Shown here piece by piece: positions 1-4,760 of a DNA stretch of 5,141 nt. The notes under the pieces are model-generated. The model ran no database searches, was not told the origin of the DNA, and was given only the letters and a program-made list of their open reading frames with translations. Source of the DNA: DAIPHL01 sp036771375 (GTDB lineage Bacteria; Synergistota; Synergistia; Synergistales; Synergistaceae); the NCBI GenBank assembly GCA_036771375.1, contig DAIPHL010000153.1:1-5141 (forward strand), read 5' to 3'. Made by a program: the position numbers and the translations under genes. How positions within the stretch are numbered: the first letter of the stretch is position 1; each line of letters begins with the position of its first letter.

Positions 1-52
1 GGTCGGCGGTCGCTTTCGTTCCGGGACGGAAGGGAGCTCGTCGTTTTCTTCT

Positions 53-736
53 TTATTCCGAAGGATAGGTCGTTGCCTCCGGGTGCTTGGATATGTATTC
101 GAGCAACGCGTCCCTCGTGTTCTCCAGGTGGACGCGCATCTTCTCCTTGGCGATCGTGCCGTCTCTTGCCAGAATGGCGTCGATGATGGCGATATGCTCC
201 ATGGACGAACTGACCTTTGGTATGCTGCCGATGGCGTAGTGCCGGCATATTTGCAGGATTGCGCTGACCTTGTTCAACATGAAATCGAGGTAATTGTTGC
301 AGGCGTGACGGGAGAGCTCCGCATGAAAGGCCTCGTCCACCTCCATGAAGCGTCTGGCGTCCCAGTCGTTTGAGACGTCCTCGAAGAGTTTGCGCGCGCC
401 CATCAGCATCTCGATCGGGGGGTTGAGGCAGAGATGTTCCACTGCGATCAGTTCAAGCGCGTTGCGAATCTCGTAAAGATCCCAGGTATCCTTCGCCGTC
501 GGCAGGAGGACATAGGCCCCTCGGCGAGAGGTCAAAGAGACAAGGCCCGTCTCGGCCAGCTGACGGATCGCCTCCCGGACGGGCGTTCTGGATACGTCGA
601 ACTGTTTCGAGAGCTCCGTCTCGGAGAGTTTGGAGCCGGCCGGTATGAGGCCGCTTACGATGGCCTCCTTGATCTTTTCATAGACGACCTCTCTGAGATT
701 CGGGCTATTTGCCGGAGCAAAGATGGCTTGATCCAT
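53..736 (-). CDS. GntR-family transcriptional regulator with FCD ligand-binding domain (FadR subfamily)
   Basis: DNA-binding regulator of 227 residues, a normal size for the family. An N-terminal winged helix-turn-helix spans about residues 13-78. Its recognition region reads LSETELSKQFDVSRTPVREA, and the wing contains the RRGAYV motif. An all-helical FCD domain spans about residues 85-212. Asp134 and His138 (in VDEAFH), His181 (MEH) and His203 (RVHLE) match the usual metal/ligand-binding positions of FCD proteins, which mostly sense small carboxylic acids. I chose the ATG at 736 because a GGGAGA ribosome binding site lies nine bases upstream. A TTG start at 784 would add 16 poorly conserved-looking, Gln-rich residues and has no obvious binding site. 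The gene follows cobD on the same strand after 70 bases. It could be the last gene of that operon or have its own promoter. Family assignment is firm; effector and targets are unknown. Confidence 0.93.
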   Translation of the reverse strand: MDQAIFAPANSPNLREVVYEKIKEAIVSGLIPAGSKLSETELSKQFDVSRTPVREAIRQLAETGLVSLTSRRGAYVLLPTAKDTWDLYEIRNALELIAVEHLCLNPPIEMLMGARKLFEDVSNDWDARRFMEVDEAFHAELSRHACNNYLDFMLNKVSAILQICRHYAIGSIPKVSSSMEHIAIIDAILARDGTIAKEKMRVHLENTRDALLEYISKHPEATTYPSE

Positions 737-744
737 TCCATTCG

Positions 745-750
745 TCTCCC
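745..750 (-). promoter_or_regulatory. Ribosome binding site of the GntR-family gene
   Basis: The minus strand reads GGGAGA nine bases before the ATG at 736. This site decides the start in favour of that ATG over the upstream TTG at 784. Confidence 0.65.
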
Positions 751-806
751 ATGATTGTTGTTGTTTTGGGTTTTCGACATGCAACGGGTCAAGGATAGCA
801 GGGATG

Positions 807-1847
807 TTAAATCATTGCAAGCGTCGACAGAAAATAATCGTTATCTCTTTCGGCGCGGACCGCGATCCTGAAGTAGCGGTCATCCAACCCCGGGAAGTTG
901 TCGCATCTGCGTATCAGAATCGATCGCTGCGACAGTTTTTCGTAAAGCGCCCCTGCACAGGGGTGCTTGCCTTTTACCAGCATGAAATTGGCGGCTGCCG
1001 AAAGCGGTGCGTATCCGAGGCTTTTCAACCCGCGAACGAGTCGTTTCCGTTCTCGTGCGATGAGTTCGGCGGAGTCCGAGAGAAAGGGTTCGGGAGAGCG
1101 GGCGCACGCGATTGCAAAGACCTCCCCGACGGAATTCAGCGGCCAAGGTTGTAACTGTGCGCGAATCAACGACGCAAGCTCGGCGGAGGTAACGGTGAAG
1201 CCGACTCGGAGGCCGGGCGCGGAAAAATCCTTGGTGACGGCCCGAAGCAGGATCACGTGTCCCCCCGGGATGAGAGAGGCGCAGGAAAAACACTTCGGGT
1301 ACGTCAGATTGATAAAGCACTCGTCGACCATCAGCCACCCTCGTCCGGCGCAGATCGAAGAAAGGGCGCAAAGCTCTTCGGGTTTCCAGGCCCGGCCGGT
1401 CGGATTGTTGGGCTGGCACGCCACGATCAGATCTCCTTCCCGAAATGTCCGTTTGAACAGGTCGATATCGAATGCGAAATCGTCTCGCTCGTTTGAGGGA
1501 ATCGATACGACGGGGAGGGCGATCCGGCTCGCGCACGCCGCGTATCCCGAGAAGGTCGGCGATGGGACGAGCAGGCGCTTGGGTGCGATCGCGGCGAACA
1601 CCGCGCCGATGAGCTCGCTCGCGCCGTTTCCGAAGACGAATTGTTCCGGTGCCATGCCAAGCCAGGAGGCGAACGCCTGCCGGATCGCCCTCCCCGTCGT
1701 ATCTGGGTACCTCGCGACCTCCGGGAGGGCGTCTCTTGCGGCCTCCATTGCGTGAAGGGGTGGTCCGTATGGATTGATGTTGCTTGAGAAATCGACGATG
1801 GACTCCGGAGATGAAAAGTCGTAGATGTTTCCGCCGTGGGTGTTCAT
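807..1847 (-). CDS. cobD: Threonine-phosphate decarboxylase (CobD-type PLP enzyme of cobalamin synthesis)
   Basis: PLP-dependent enzyme of aminotransferase class I/II that decarboxylates L-threonine O-3-phosphate to (R)-1-amino-2-propanol O-2-phosphate, the linker between the corrin ring and the nucleotide loop of vitamin B12. It is cytoplasmic and 346 residues long, close to the Salmonella enzyme. The N-terminus has the CobD/CobC signature HGGNIYDFSSPE...DFSSNINPYGPP (residues 4-30). Other fold-type I landmarks are GNGASELI (73-80), QPNNPTG (145-151), the PLP-nitrogen aspartate in MVDECF (Asp175), the Schiff-base lysine in AVTKDFSAPGLRVGF (Lys206) and the C-terminal substrate-binding arginine in FRIAVR. 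The N-terminal motif and the cbiB neighbour separate it from histidinol-phosphate aminotransferase HisC, its nearest relative. The ATG at 1847 overlaps the cbiB stop (ATGA) and has a GGGAGGG binding site. An open frame continuing upstream to 2282 lies inside cbiB and is not part of the gene. Pseudomonas nomenclature calls this gene cobC. Confidence 0.9.
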   Translation of the reverse strand: MNTHGGNIYDFSSPESIVDFSSNINPYGPPLHAMEAARDALPEVARYPDTTGRAIRQAFASWLGMAPEQFVFGNGASELIGAVFAAIAPKRLLVPSPTFSGYAACASRIALPVVSIPSNERDDFAFDIDLFKRTFREGDLIVACQPNNPTGRAWKPEELCALSSICAGRGWLMVDECFINLTYPKCFSCASLIPGGHVILLRAVTKDFSAPGLRVGFTVTSAELASLIRAQLQPWPLNSVGEVFAIACARSPEPFLSDSAELIARERKRLVRGLKSLGYAPLSAAANFMLVKGKHPCAGALYEKLSQRSILIRRCDNFPGLDDRYFRIAVRAERDNDYFLSTLAMI

Positions 1848-2782
1848 GGGTTTACGATCCCTCCCAGCAGGATGGCAAGCACGGAGGCAAGGGCGTAGGC
1901 GTTCCAGTAGAGCTGTATCGCCTGTTTCAGGTGCGTCGAATCGGGGCGTTTCCCGAAGCCGATGAACGGTTTTTCGCTCAAAACCCCGAAATATCGGGTC
2001 GGTCCACAGAGACGGATCTGCAGAGCGCCGGCAAAGGCGGCGATCGGATATCCCGCGTTGGGGCTCGAGAGGGCGTTCCCTTCGGCTCTCGCGCGTTCGT
2101 AGGTCATTCTGAAATTTCCTTTGACGGTGGGGGATACGAGCGCGATCAAGAGCGCGGATATCCTGGCGGGCAGGAGGTTCATGATATCGTCGAAGCGGGC
2201 GGATACGAAGCCGAATTCTCTGTATTCGGGCGTTTTGTAACCGACCATCGCGTCGAGCGTGTTTGCCATTCTGTGAATCCACGCCAGCAGAGGACCGCCC
2301 AGTGCGGCGTAGAAGAGTGTGGCGCAGGCCGAATCGCTGAAATTTTCCGCCAGGGTTTCGATCGAGGAGGAGATCACATCGTGTTCGTCCATCTCTGCGA
2401 CGTCTCTACTGACCAACATGGCGATTTTTCGTCTTCCACCCTCGAGCCCGCTTTCGCACAGCGCGTCGCCGACGGCGGAGACCTCACGAACGAGACAGGT
2501 GCCTCCGAGTGCAAAGTAAATGACGATCCCTCTTGCGAGAAGGGCAAACGGGTTGTTCGAAGGCGTAAAAAAAACGAAAAGGGCGATCGGAGTGCCGGAG
2601 AGGAAAACCGTCAGGATAAAGAAGAGAAATCCCTGAACGGAGGGATGAAGGGGCAGTTTCCGACAGGTCGTTTCGACCTGCGCCGCGAAATTTCCGAAAA
2701 GGCGGACGGGATGCCATTTCCACGCCGGATCTCCCAGGATGAAGTCCAAAACCAGCGCGATCGCAATGGGGTATGCGTACAA
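1844..2782 (-). CDS. cbiB: Adenosylcobinamide-phosphate synthase (CbiB/CobD family integral membrane protein)
   Basis: Membrane enzyme that joins aminopropanol phosphate to adenosylcobyric acid in the late cobalamin pathway. With the start used here it has 312 residues, usual for the family. Family motifs in order: LDFILGDP..W.HPVRL (12-28), IETLAENFSDS (141-151), NTLDAMVGYK (174-183), ARFDDIMNLLPAR (195-207), SPNAGYP.AAFAGAL (240-254), then CGPTRYFG. Hydrophobic segments lie near residues 2-16, 52-72, 79-97, 152-169, 208-217 and 295-310. I chose the TTG at 2782 because AGGGAG lies nine bases upstream and the protein then begins just before the family's usual first helix. A TTG at 2815 would add 11 residues without a binding site. 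It is translationally coupled to cobD, whose product is its substrate. Oddities: Ile replaces the Glu I expect in the SPNAG.PEAA motif, and Ser/Thr replace Gly/Pro after AEN. No cobalamin riboswitch precedes it: the tRNA-Leu gene lies only 67 bases away. Confidence 0.9.
   Translation of the reverse strand: MYAYPIAIALVLDFILGDPAWKWHPVRLFGNFAAQVETTCRKLPLHPSVQGFLFFILTVFLSGTPIALFVFFTPSNNPFALLARGIVIYFALGGTCLVREVSAVGDALCESGLEGGRRKIAMLVSRDVAEMDEHDVISSSIETLAENFSDSACATLFYAALGGPLLAWIHRMANTLDAMVGYKTPEYREFGFVSARFDDIMNLLPARISALLIALVSPTVKGNFRMTYERARAEGNALSSPNAGYPIAAFAGALQIRLCGPTRYFGVLSEKPFIGFGKRPDSTHLKQAIQLYWNAYALASVLAILLGGIVNP
1859..1865 (-). promoter_or_regulatory. Ribosome binding site of cobD, inside the 3' end of cbiB
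   Basis: GGGAGGG on the minus strand, eleven bases before the cobD ATG and within the last codons of cbiB. Together with the ATGA stop/start overlap it points to translational coupling of the two genes, and it fixes the cobD start at 1847. Confidence 0.6.
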
Positions 2783-2791
2783 AACGATCAA

Positions 2792-2797
2792 CTCCCT
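2792..2797 (-). promoter_or_regulatory. Ribosome binding site of cbiB
   Basis: AGGGAG on the minus strand, nine bases before the TTG at 2782. It supports that start over the TTG at 2815, which would place this purine tract inside the coding region. Confidence 0.5.
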
Positions 2798-2808
2798 GTA
2801 AAAAACAC

Positions 2809-2837
2809 TGGACAAGCTTCGCCAAGTATGGTTGAAT
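2809..2837 (+). promoter_or_regulatory. Candidate sigma-70 promoter of the tRNA-Leu gene
   Basis: TGGACA (2809-2814), a 17-base spacer and TTGAAT (2832-2837) match the housekeeping consensus at 5/6 and 4/6 positions. Transcription would start near 2844, about six bases before the tRNA. The site overlaps the 5' leader of the divergent cbiB gene, so the two transcription units may interfere. Inferred from sequence only. Confidence 0.45.
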
Positions 2838-2849
2838 AACTCCGCATGT

Positions 2850-2935
2850 GCCGAGGTGGCGGAATGGCAGACGCAGCGGACTCAAAATCCGCCGTGGGCG
2901 ACCACGTGGGGGTTCAAGTCCCCCCCTCGGCACCA
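2850..2935 (+). tRNA. tRNA-Leu (anticodon CAA)
   Basis: Class II tRNA of 86 bases including an encoded CCA end, reading UUG codons. The acceptor stem pairs GCCGAGG (2850-2856) with CCTCGGC (2925-2931), followed by the discriminator A expected for leucine and CCA. The anticodon arm is GCGGA / TCCGC (2876-2880 / 2888-2892) around the loop CTCAAAA, giving anticodon CAA at 2883-2885. The long variable arm CGTGG-GCGA-CCACG (2893-2906) is typical of Leu/Ser tRNAs. The T arm is GGGGG / CCCCC around TTCAAGT (2908-2924). It is divergent from cbiB and about 200 bases before the SRP RNA gene. Open frames across it on either strand are artefacts of the tRNA sequence. Confidence 0.97.
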
Positions 2936-2998
2936 TCATTATACTGCATCGTCCTTTCTTCTTCTCTTGTCTTTGGCGCGCACTTTACGACCTCTACG

Positions 2999-3046
2999 GC
3001 TTGCCTGTCCCCGCTTCGCGAGGGTTTGCCCGCGACAAGTCTTTTT
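2999..3046 (+). terminator. Possible terminator downstream of tRNA-Leu
   Basis: CCC-CGC, loop TTC, GCG-A-GGG (3009-3024) forms a hairpin with one bulged A. The flanking CTTG...GTC (before it) and GACAAG (3034-3039) can extend it with a bulge, and TCTTTTT follows at 3040-3046. An alternative fold pairs CGC..GGG with CCCGCG around TTTG. The arrangement (GC-rich hairpin, then a short T run, ahead of the ffs promoter) suits termination of the tRNA transcript. The stem is imperfect, so this is tentative. The rest of 2936-3090 is T-rich and shows no gene. Confidence 0.3.
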
Positions 3047-3090
3047 GAAAAGATCGACGCGAACCTTTGCAAAACGTTCTGTCCCCGAAC

Positions 3091-3119
3091 TTGTCATAAG
3101 TCCTCTTGCATGATAGCAT
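3091..3119 (+). promoter_or_regulatory. Candidate promoter of the SRP RNA gene (extended -10)
   Basis: TTGTCA (3091-3096), a 17-base spacer and TAGCAT (3114-3119), preceded by TG at 3111-3112 in the extended -10 position. The predicted start is near 3126, which is where the long terminal helix of the SRP RNA begins (3128). This agreement supports both calls. Confidence 0.55.
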
Positions 3120-3142
3120 TAAAGCCACGCCAGCTTTTTGCT

Positions 3143-3245
3143 GGAGACTCAGTCCCATGCGGCGAAGACTTGCGAATCCCGCCAGGTCCGGAAGGAAGCA
3201 GCGGTAAACAAATCTCTTCGGGTGCCACGGGAGCGCTGGGTCTCC
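3143..3245 (+). ncRNA. ffs: Signal recognition particle RNA, small bacterial (4.5S) type
   Basis: RNA component of the signal recognition particle. It binds Ffh and, with FtsY, targets nascent membrane and secreted proteins to the translocon. The diagnostic domain IV sequence GCCAGGTCCGGAAGGAAGCA with its GGAA tetraloop is at 3181-3200, continuing GCGGTAA. The hairpin is closed by CGAAG / CTTCG (3163-3167 / 3216-3220), CCC / GGG (3154-3156 / 3229-3231) and GGAGACTCAG / CTGGGTCTCC (3143-3152 / 3236-3245). The ends given are those of this conserved helix. Pairing continues outward to 3128 and 3260, so the precursor, and perhaps the mature RNA, is probably about 133 bases. There is no room for the Alu domain of the large Bacillus-type RNA. 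It is not a protein gene; open frames over it are chance. Confidence 0.95.
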
Positions 3246-3356
3246 TGCAAAAAACTGGCGGTAGCACCGTTCACTCGTGTCCTTTCCCTGTTCCTTTTCC
3301 TCGGAGGGAACGGCGTCGGAATTTCACAGACGACCGAAAAAGGGATCCGGTCTTTG

Positions 3357-3407
3357 ACGATATGGTTTCTGGATCGCCCGAGAAAAAATAGATCGCCACG
3401 ATGGTTT
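3357..3407 (+). repeat. Short direct repeats in the aldolase leader
   Basis: GATCGCC occurs at 3372-3378 and again at 3391-3397, 19 bases apart (about two helical turns). It is flanked outside by ACGATATGGTTT (3357-3368) and ACGATGGTTT (3398-3407). The repeats lie just upstream of the aldolase ribosome binding site and could be an operator, or chance. I see no convincing promoter in 3261-3414: TTGACG at 3354-3359 lacks a partner -10 at normal spacing. Confidence 0.25.
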
Positions 3408-3414
3408 GAGACAA

Positions 3415-3422
3415 GAGAGGGG
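3415..3422 (+). promoter_or_regulatory. Ribosome binding site of the aldolase gene
   Basis: GAGAGGGG ends eight bases before the ATG at 3431 and fixes that start. Confidence 0.65.
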
Positions 3423-3430
3423 TTGTTGTT

Positions 3431-4477
3431 ATGGCATCCATAAGAGAACTGTTGGGTGAGCGTGCCGAGAGTTTACTCGGGCACGAATGCGTTGTCGACA
3501 AGCGGATGTTGAGTCTTCCCGGGCCCGATTACATCGATCGGGTATGGATGGGAAGCGACAGGTCCAACCGGGTTTTAGGTTCGCTGCAGACCCTGTATGG
3601 CACGGGCAATCTCGCGGGAACCGGGTATATCTCGATATTGCCTGTCGATCAGGGCATCGAACACTCCGCGGGCGCGAGTTTCGCCCCCAATCCGATGTAC
3701 TTCGACCCGGAGAACATCGTCAAGCTGGCGATCGAAGCGGGGTGCAGTGCAGTCACGAGCACACTGGGGGTGCTCGGCATGACCGCTCGCAAGTACGCGC
3801 ACAAGATACCCTTCGTGCTCAAGATCAATCACAACGAGCTTCTGACCTATCCCGACAAGCACGATCAGATCCTTTTCGCGTCCGTGGAACAGGCTTGGAA
3901 TATGGGAGCCGTCGCAGTCGGTGCCACCGTATACTTTGGAAGCAAGGAATCCGGAAGGCAGATACAGGAGGTCTCCCAAGCGTTCGAGCGAGCTCACGAG
4001 CTCGGCATGGCCACGATTCTCTGGTGCTATCTGCGCAACGGCGCGTTCAGTACCGCGGAGAAGGACTATCATCTGGCGGCCGATCTGACCGGACAGGCGA
4101 ATCACCTGGGCGTCACGATACAGGCGGATATCATCAAACAAAAATTGCCGGAGAACAACGGCGGTTTCACTGCCCTCAAATTCGGAAAATCGGCGCCGGG
4201 CATGTACGACAGGCTCTGCATGGAACATCCGATCGACAGGACCCGTTATCAACTTTTGAACTGTTACGCGGGGCGGGTGGGGCTCATCAACTCGGGAGGT
4301 GCCTCCGGAAAGAACGATCTCGCCGACGCCGTTTACACGGCCGTGGTCAACAAGAGAGCCGGGGGAAGCGGTCTGATTCTCGGGCGCAAGGCTTTTCAGA
4401 AGCCCTTTGCCGAGGGCGTGGAGCTGATTCGCGCCGTGCAGTCCGTCTATCTCGACGAGAGCGTTACGATCGCGTAG
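3431..4477 (+). CDS. fbaB: Class I fructose-1,6-bisphosphate aldolase (DhnA/FbaB type)
   Basis: Cytoplasmic glycolytic/gluconeogenic enzyme that reversibly splits fructose 1,6-bisphosphate into dihydroxyacetone phosphate and glyceraldehyde 3-phosphate through a Schiff base, without metal. Its 348 residues match the E. coli FbaB length and exceed the roughly 260-residue archaeal enzymes of the same DeoC/LacD-like TIM-barrel family. Visible motifs: LPVDQGIEHS (70-79, with the catalytic aspartate Asp73), KINHNELL (131-138), GATVYFGS (164-171), ILWCYLRNGAF (196-206), the Schiff-base lysine in ADIIKQKLP.NNGG (Lys236), and the phosphate-binding loops NSGGASGKND (287-296) and GGSGLILGRKAFQKP (311-325). 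It appears to be a single-gene plus-strand unit converging on rplL. The ribosome binding site and start are clear. The family also contains 2-amino-3,7-dideoxy-D-threo-hept-6-ulosonate synthases (aroA'), but the length and the IIKQKLP motif favour the aldolase. Confidence 0.93.
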   Translation: MASIRELLGERAESLLGHECVVDKRMLSLPGPDYIDRVWMGSDRSNRVLGSLQTLYGTGNLAGTGYISILPVDQGIEHSAGASFAPNPMYFDPENIVKLAIEAGCSAVTSTLGVLGMTARKYAHKIPFVLKINHNELLTYPDKHDQILFASVEQAWNMGAVAVGATVYFGSKESGRQIQEVSQAFERAHELGMATILWCYLRNGAFSTAEKDYHLAADLTGQANHLGVTIQADIIKQKLPENNGGFTALKFGKSAPGMYDRLCMEHPIDRTRYQLLNCYAGRVGLINSGGASGKNDLADAVYTAVVNKRAGGSGLILGRKAFQKPFAEGVELIRAVQSVYLDESVTIA

Positions 4478-4693
4478 AAGTCGTATCCGGGCTGAAAACA
4501 CGGGGCTGAAGGGGGTCCGGGGTCCGTTTTCGTTTCTGCTTGCCTCGTAGCGGCGGAAGGGTGACGGATGTGCGAGCGGGAACGGCCGCCCGGGAAGGGG
4601 GGCGGCACGCACGCGAATCGGATGGTTTGGCCGGTAAAGCCGTCGAGCGTTTCTCCGTTCGTCGCTTCGTCAAAGGCGATGGATTCATGAGAG
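4478..4693 (+). other. Non-coding convergent spacer with a GC-rich hairpin
   Basis: No credible gene lies between the aldolase stop and the rplL terminator. Short open frames on both strands lack binding sites, and two minus-strand ones run back into the aldolase gene. GCCGCCC (4585-4591) and GGGCGGC (4600-4606) form a perfect seven-base stem around an eight-base purine loop. It has no T run, so it is at best a Rho-assisted or inefficient stop for the aldolase transcript. Near the left end, GGGCTGAA repeats at 4489 and 4503, and GGGTCCG is tandemly doubled at 4513-4526, followed by TTTT. Confidence 0.4.
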
Positions 4694-4725
4694 AAAAAAG
4701 GCTGCACGCTTGTCGTGCAGCCTTT
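4694..4725 (-). terminator. Intrinsic terminator of rplL
   Basis: A perfect 12-base stem, AAAGGCTGCACG (4697-4708) with CGTGCAGCCTTT (4714-4725), encloses a five-base loop. Read on the minus strand, the GC-rich stem is followed by six T residues (complement of 4694-4699), 36 bases past the rplL stop. On the plus strand the tail is only TTTC, so it may also stop aldolase transcripts, less efficiently. An ATTCATG / CATGAAT pair flanks it symmetrically. Confidence 0.9.
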
Positions 4726-4760
4726 CGAGATCCATGAATACCCTGGATTTCCTGCGGGGA

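Noticed and set aside
19..31. TTCCG-GGA-CGGAA hairpin downstream of the GntR gene
   Set aside because: The stem has only five pairs and no T run follows on either strand; it is too weak to call a terminator.
737..784. TTG start giving the GntR regulator 16 more residues
   Set aside because: No ribosome binding site precedes it, the added residues are Gln/Asn-rich, and the ATG at 736 has GGGAGA at good spacing.
1848..2282. Upstream in-frame extension of cobD by 145 codons
   Set aside because: It lies in another frame of cbiB and translates to Arg-rich sequence without family similarity. The ATG at 1847 has a binding site and the expected CobD N-terminus.
1784..2839. A 351-codon plus-strand open frame antisense to cbiB
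   Set aside because: It covers cbiB, whose product has clear family motifs throughout. The antisense product is low-complexity (Gly/Arg/Glu-rich) with no recognisable domain.
2484..2939. A 151-codon minus-strand frame beginning MMVPRGGLEPPRGRP
   Set aside because: Its start is antisense to the tRNA-Leu gene (a common artefact) and the remainder overlaps cbiB in another frame.
2832..3113. Small proteins read across tRNA-Leu on the plus strand (AEVAEWQTQRTQNPP-like and related frames)
   Set aside because: These are well-known false translations of a class II tRNA gene.
3290..3312. GTTCC...GGAAC hairpin after the SRP RNA as a terminator
   Set aside because: The fold needs an asymmetric bulge and is followed by GGCGTCGG, not a T run.
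3138..3443. A 101-codon plus-strand frame over the SRP RNA
   Set aside because: The conserved SRP RNA fold explains the sequence, and the frame has no ribosome binding site or recognisable domain.
3487..4612. Long alternative frames on both strands over the aldolase gene (340 and 345 codons)
   Set aside because: They are shadows of a conserved aldolase in a G+C-rich sequence and show no domain of their own.
4447..4737. Short frames in the convergent spacer (65-86 codons)
   Set aside because: They start or end in the rplL terminator or the aldolase gene, lack binding sites and have Arg/Pro-rich composition.
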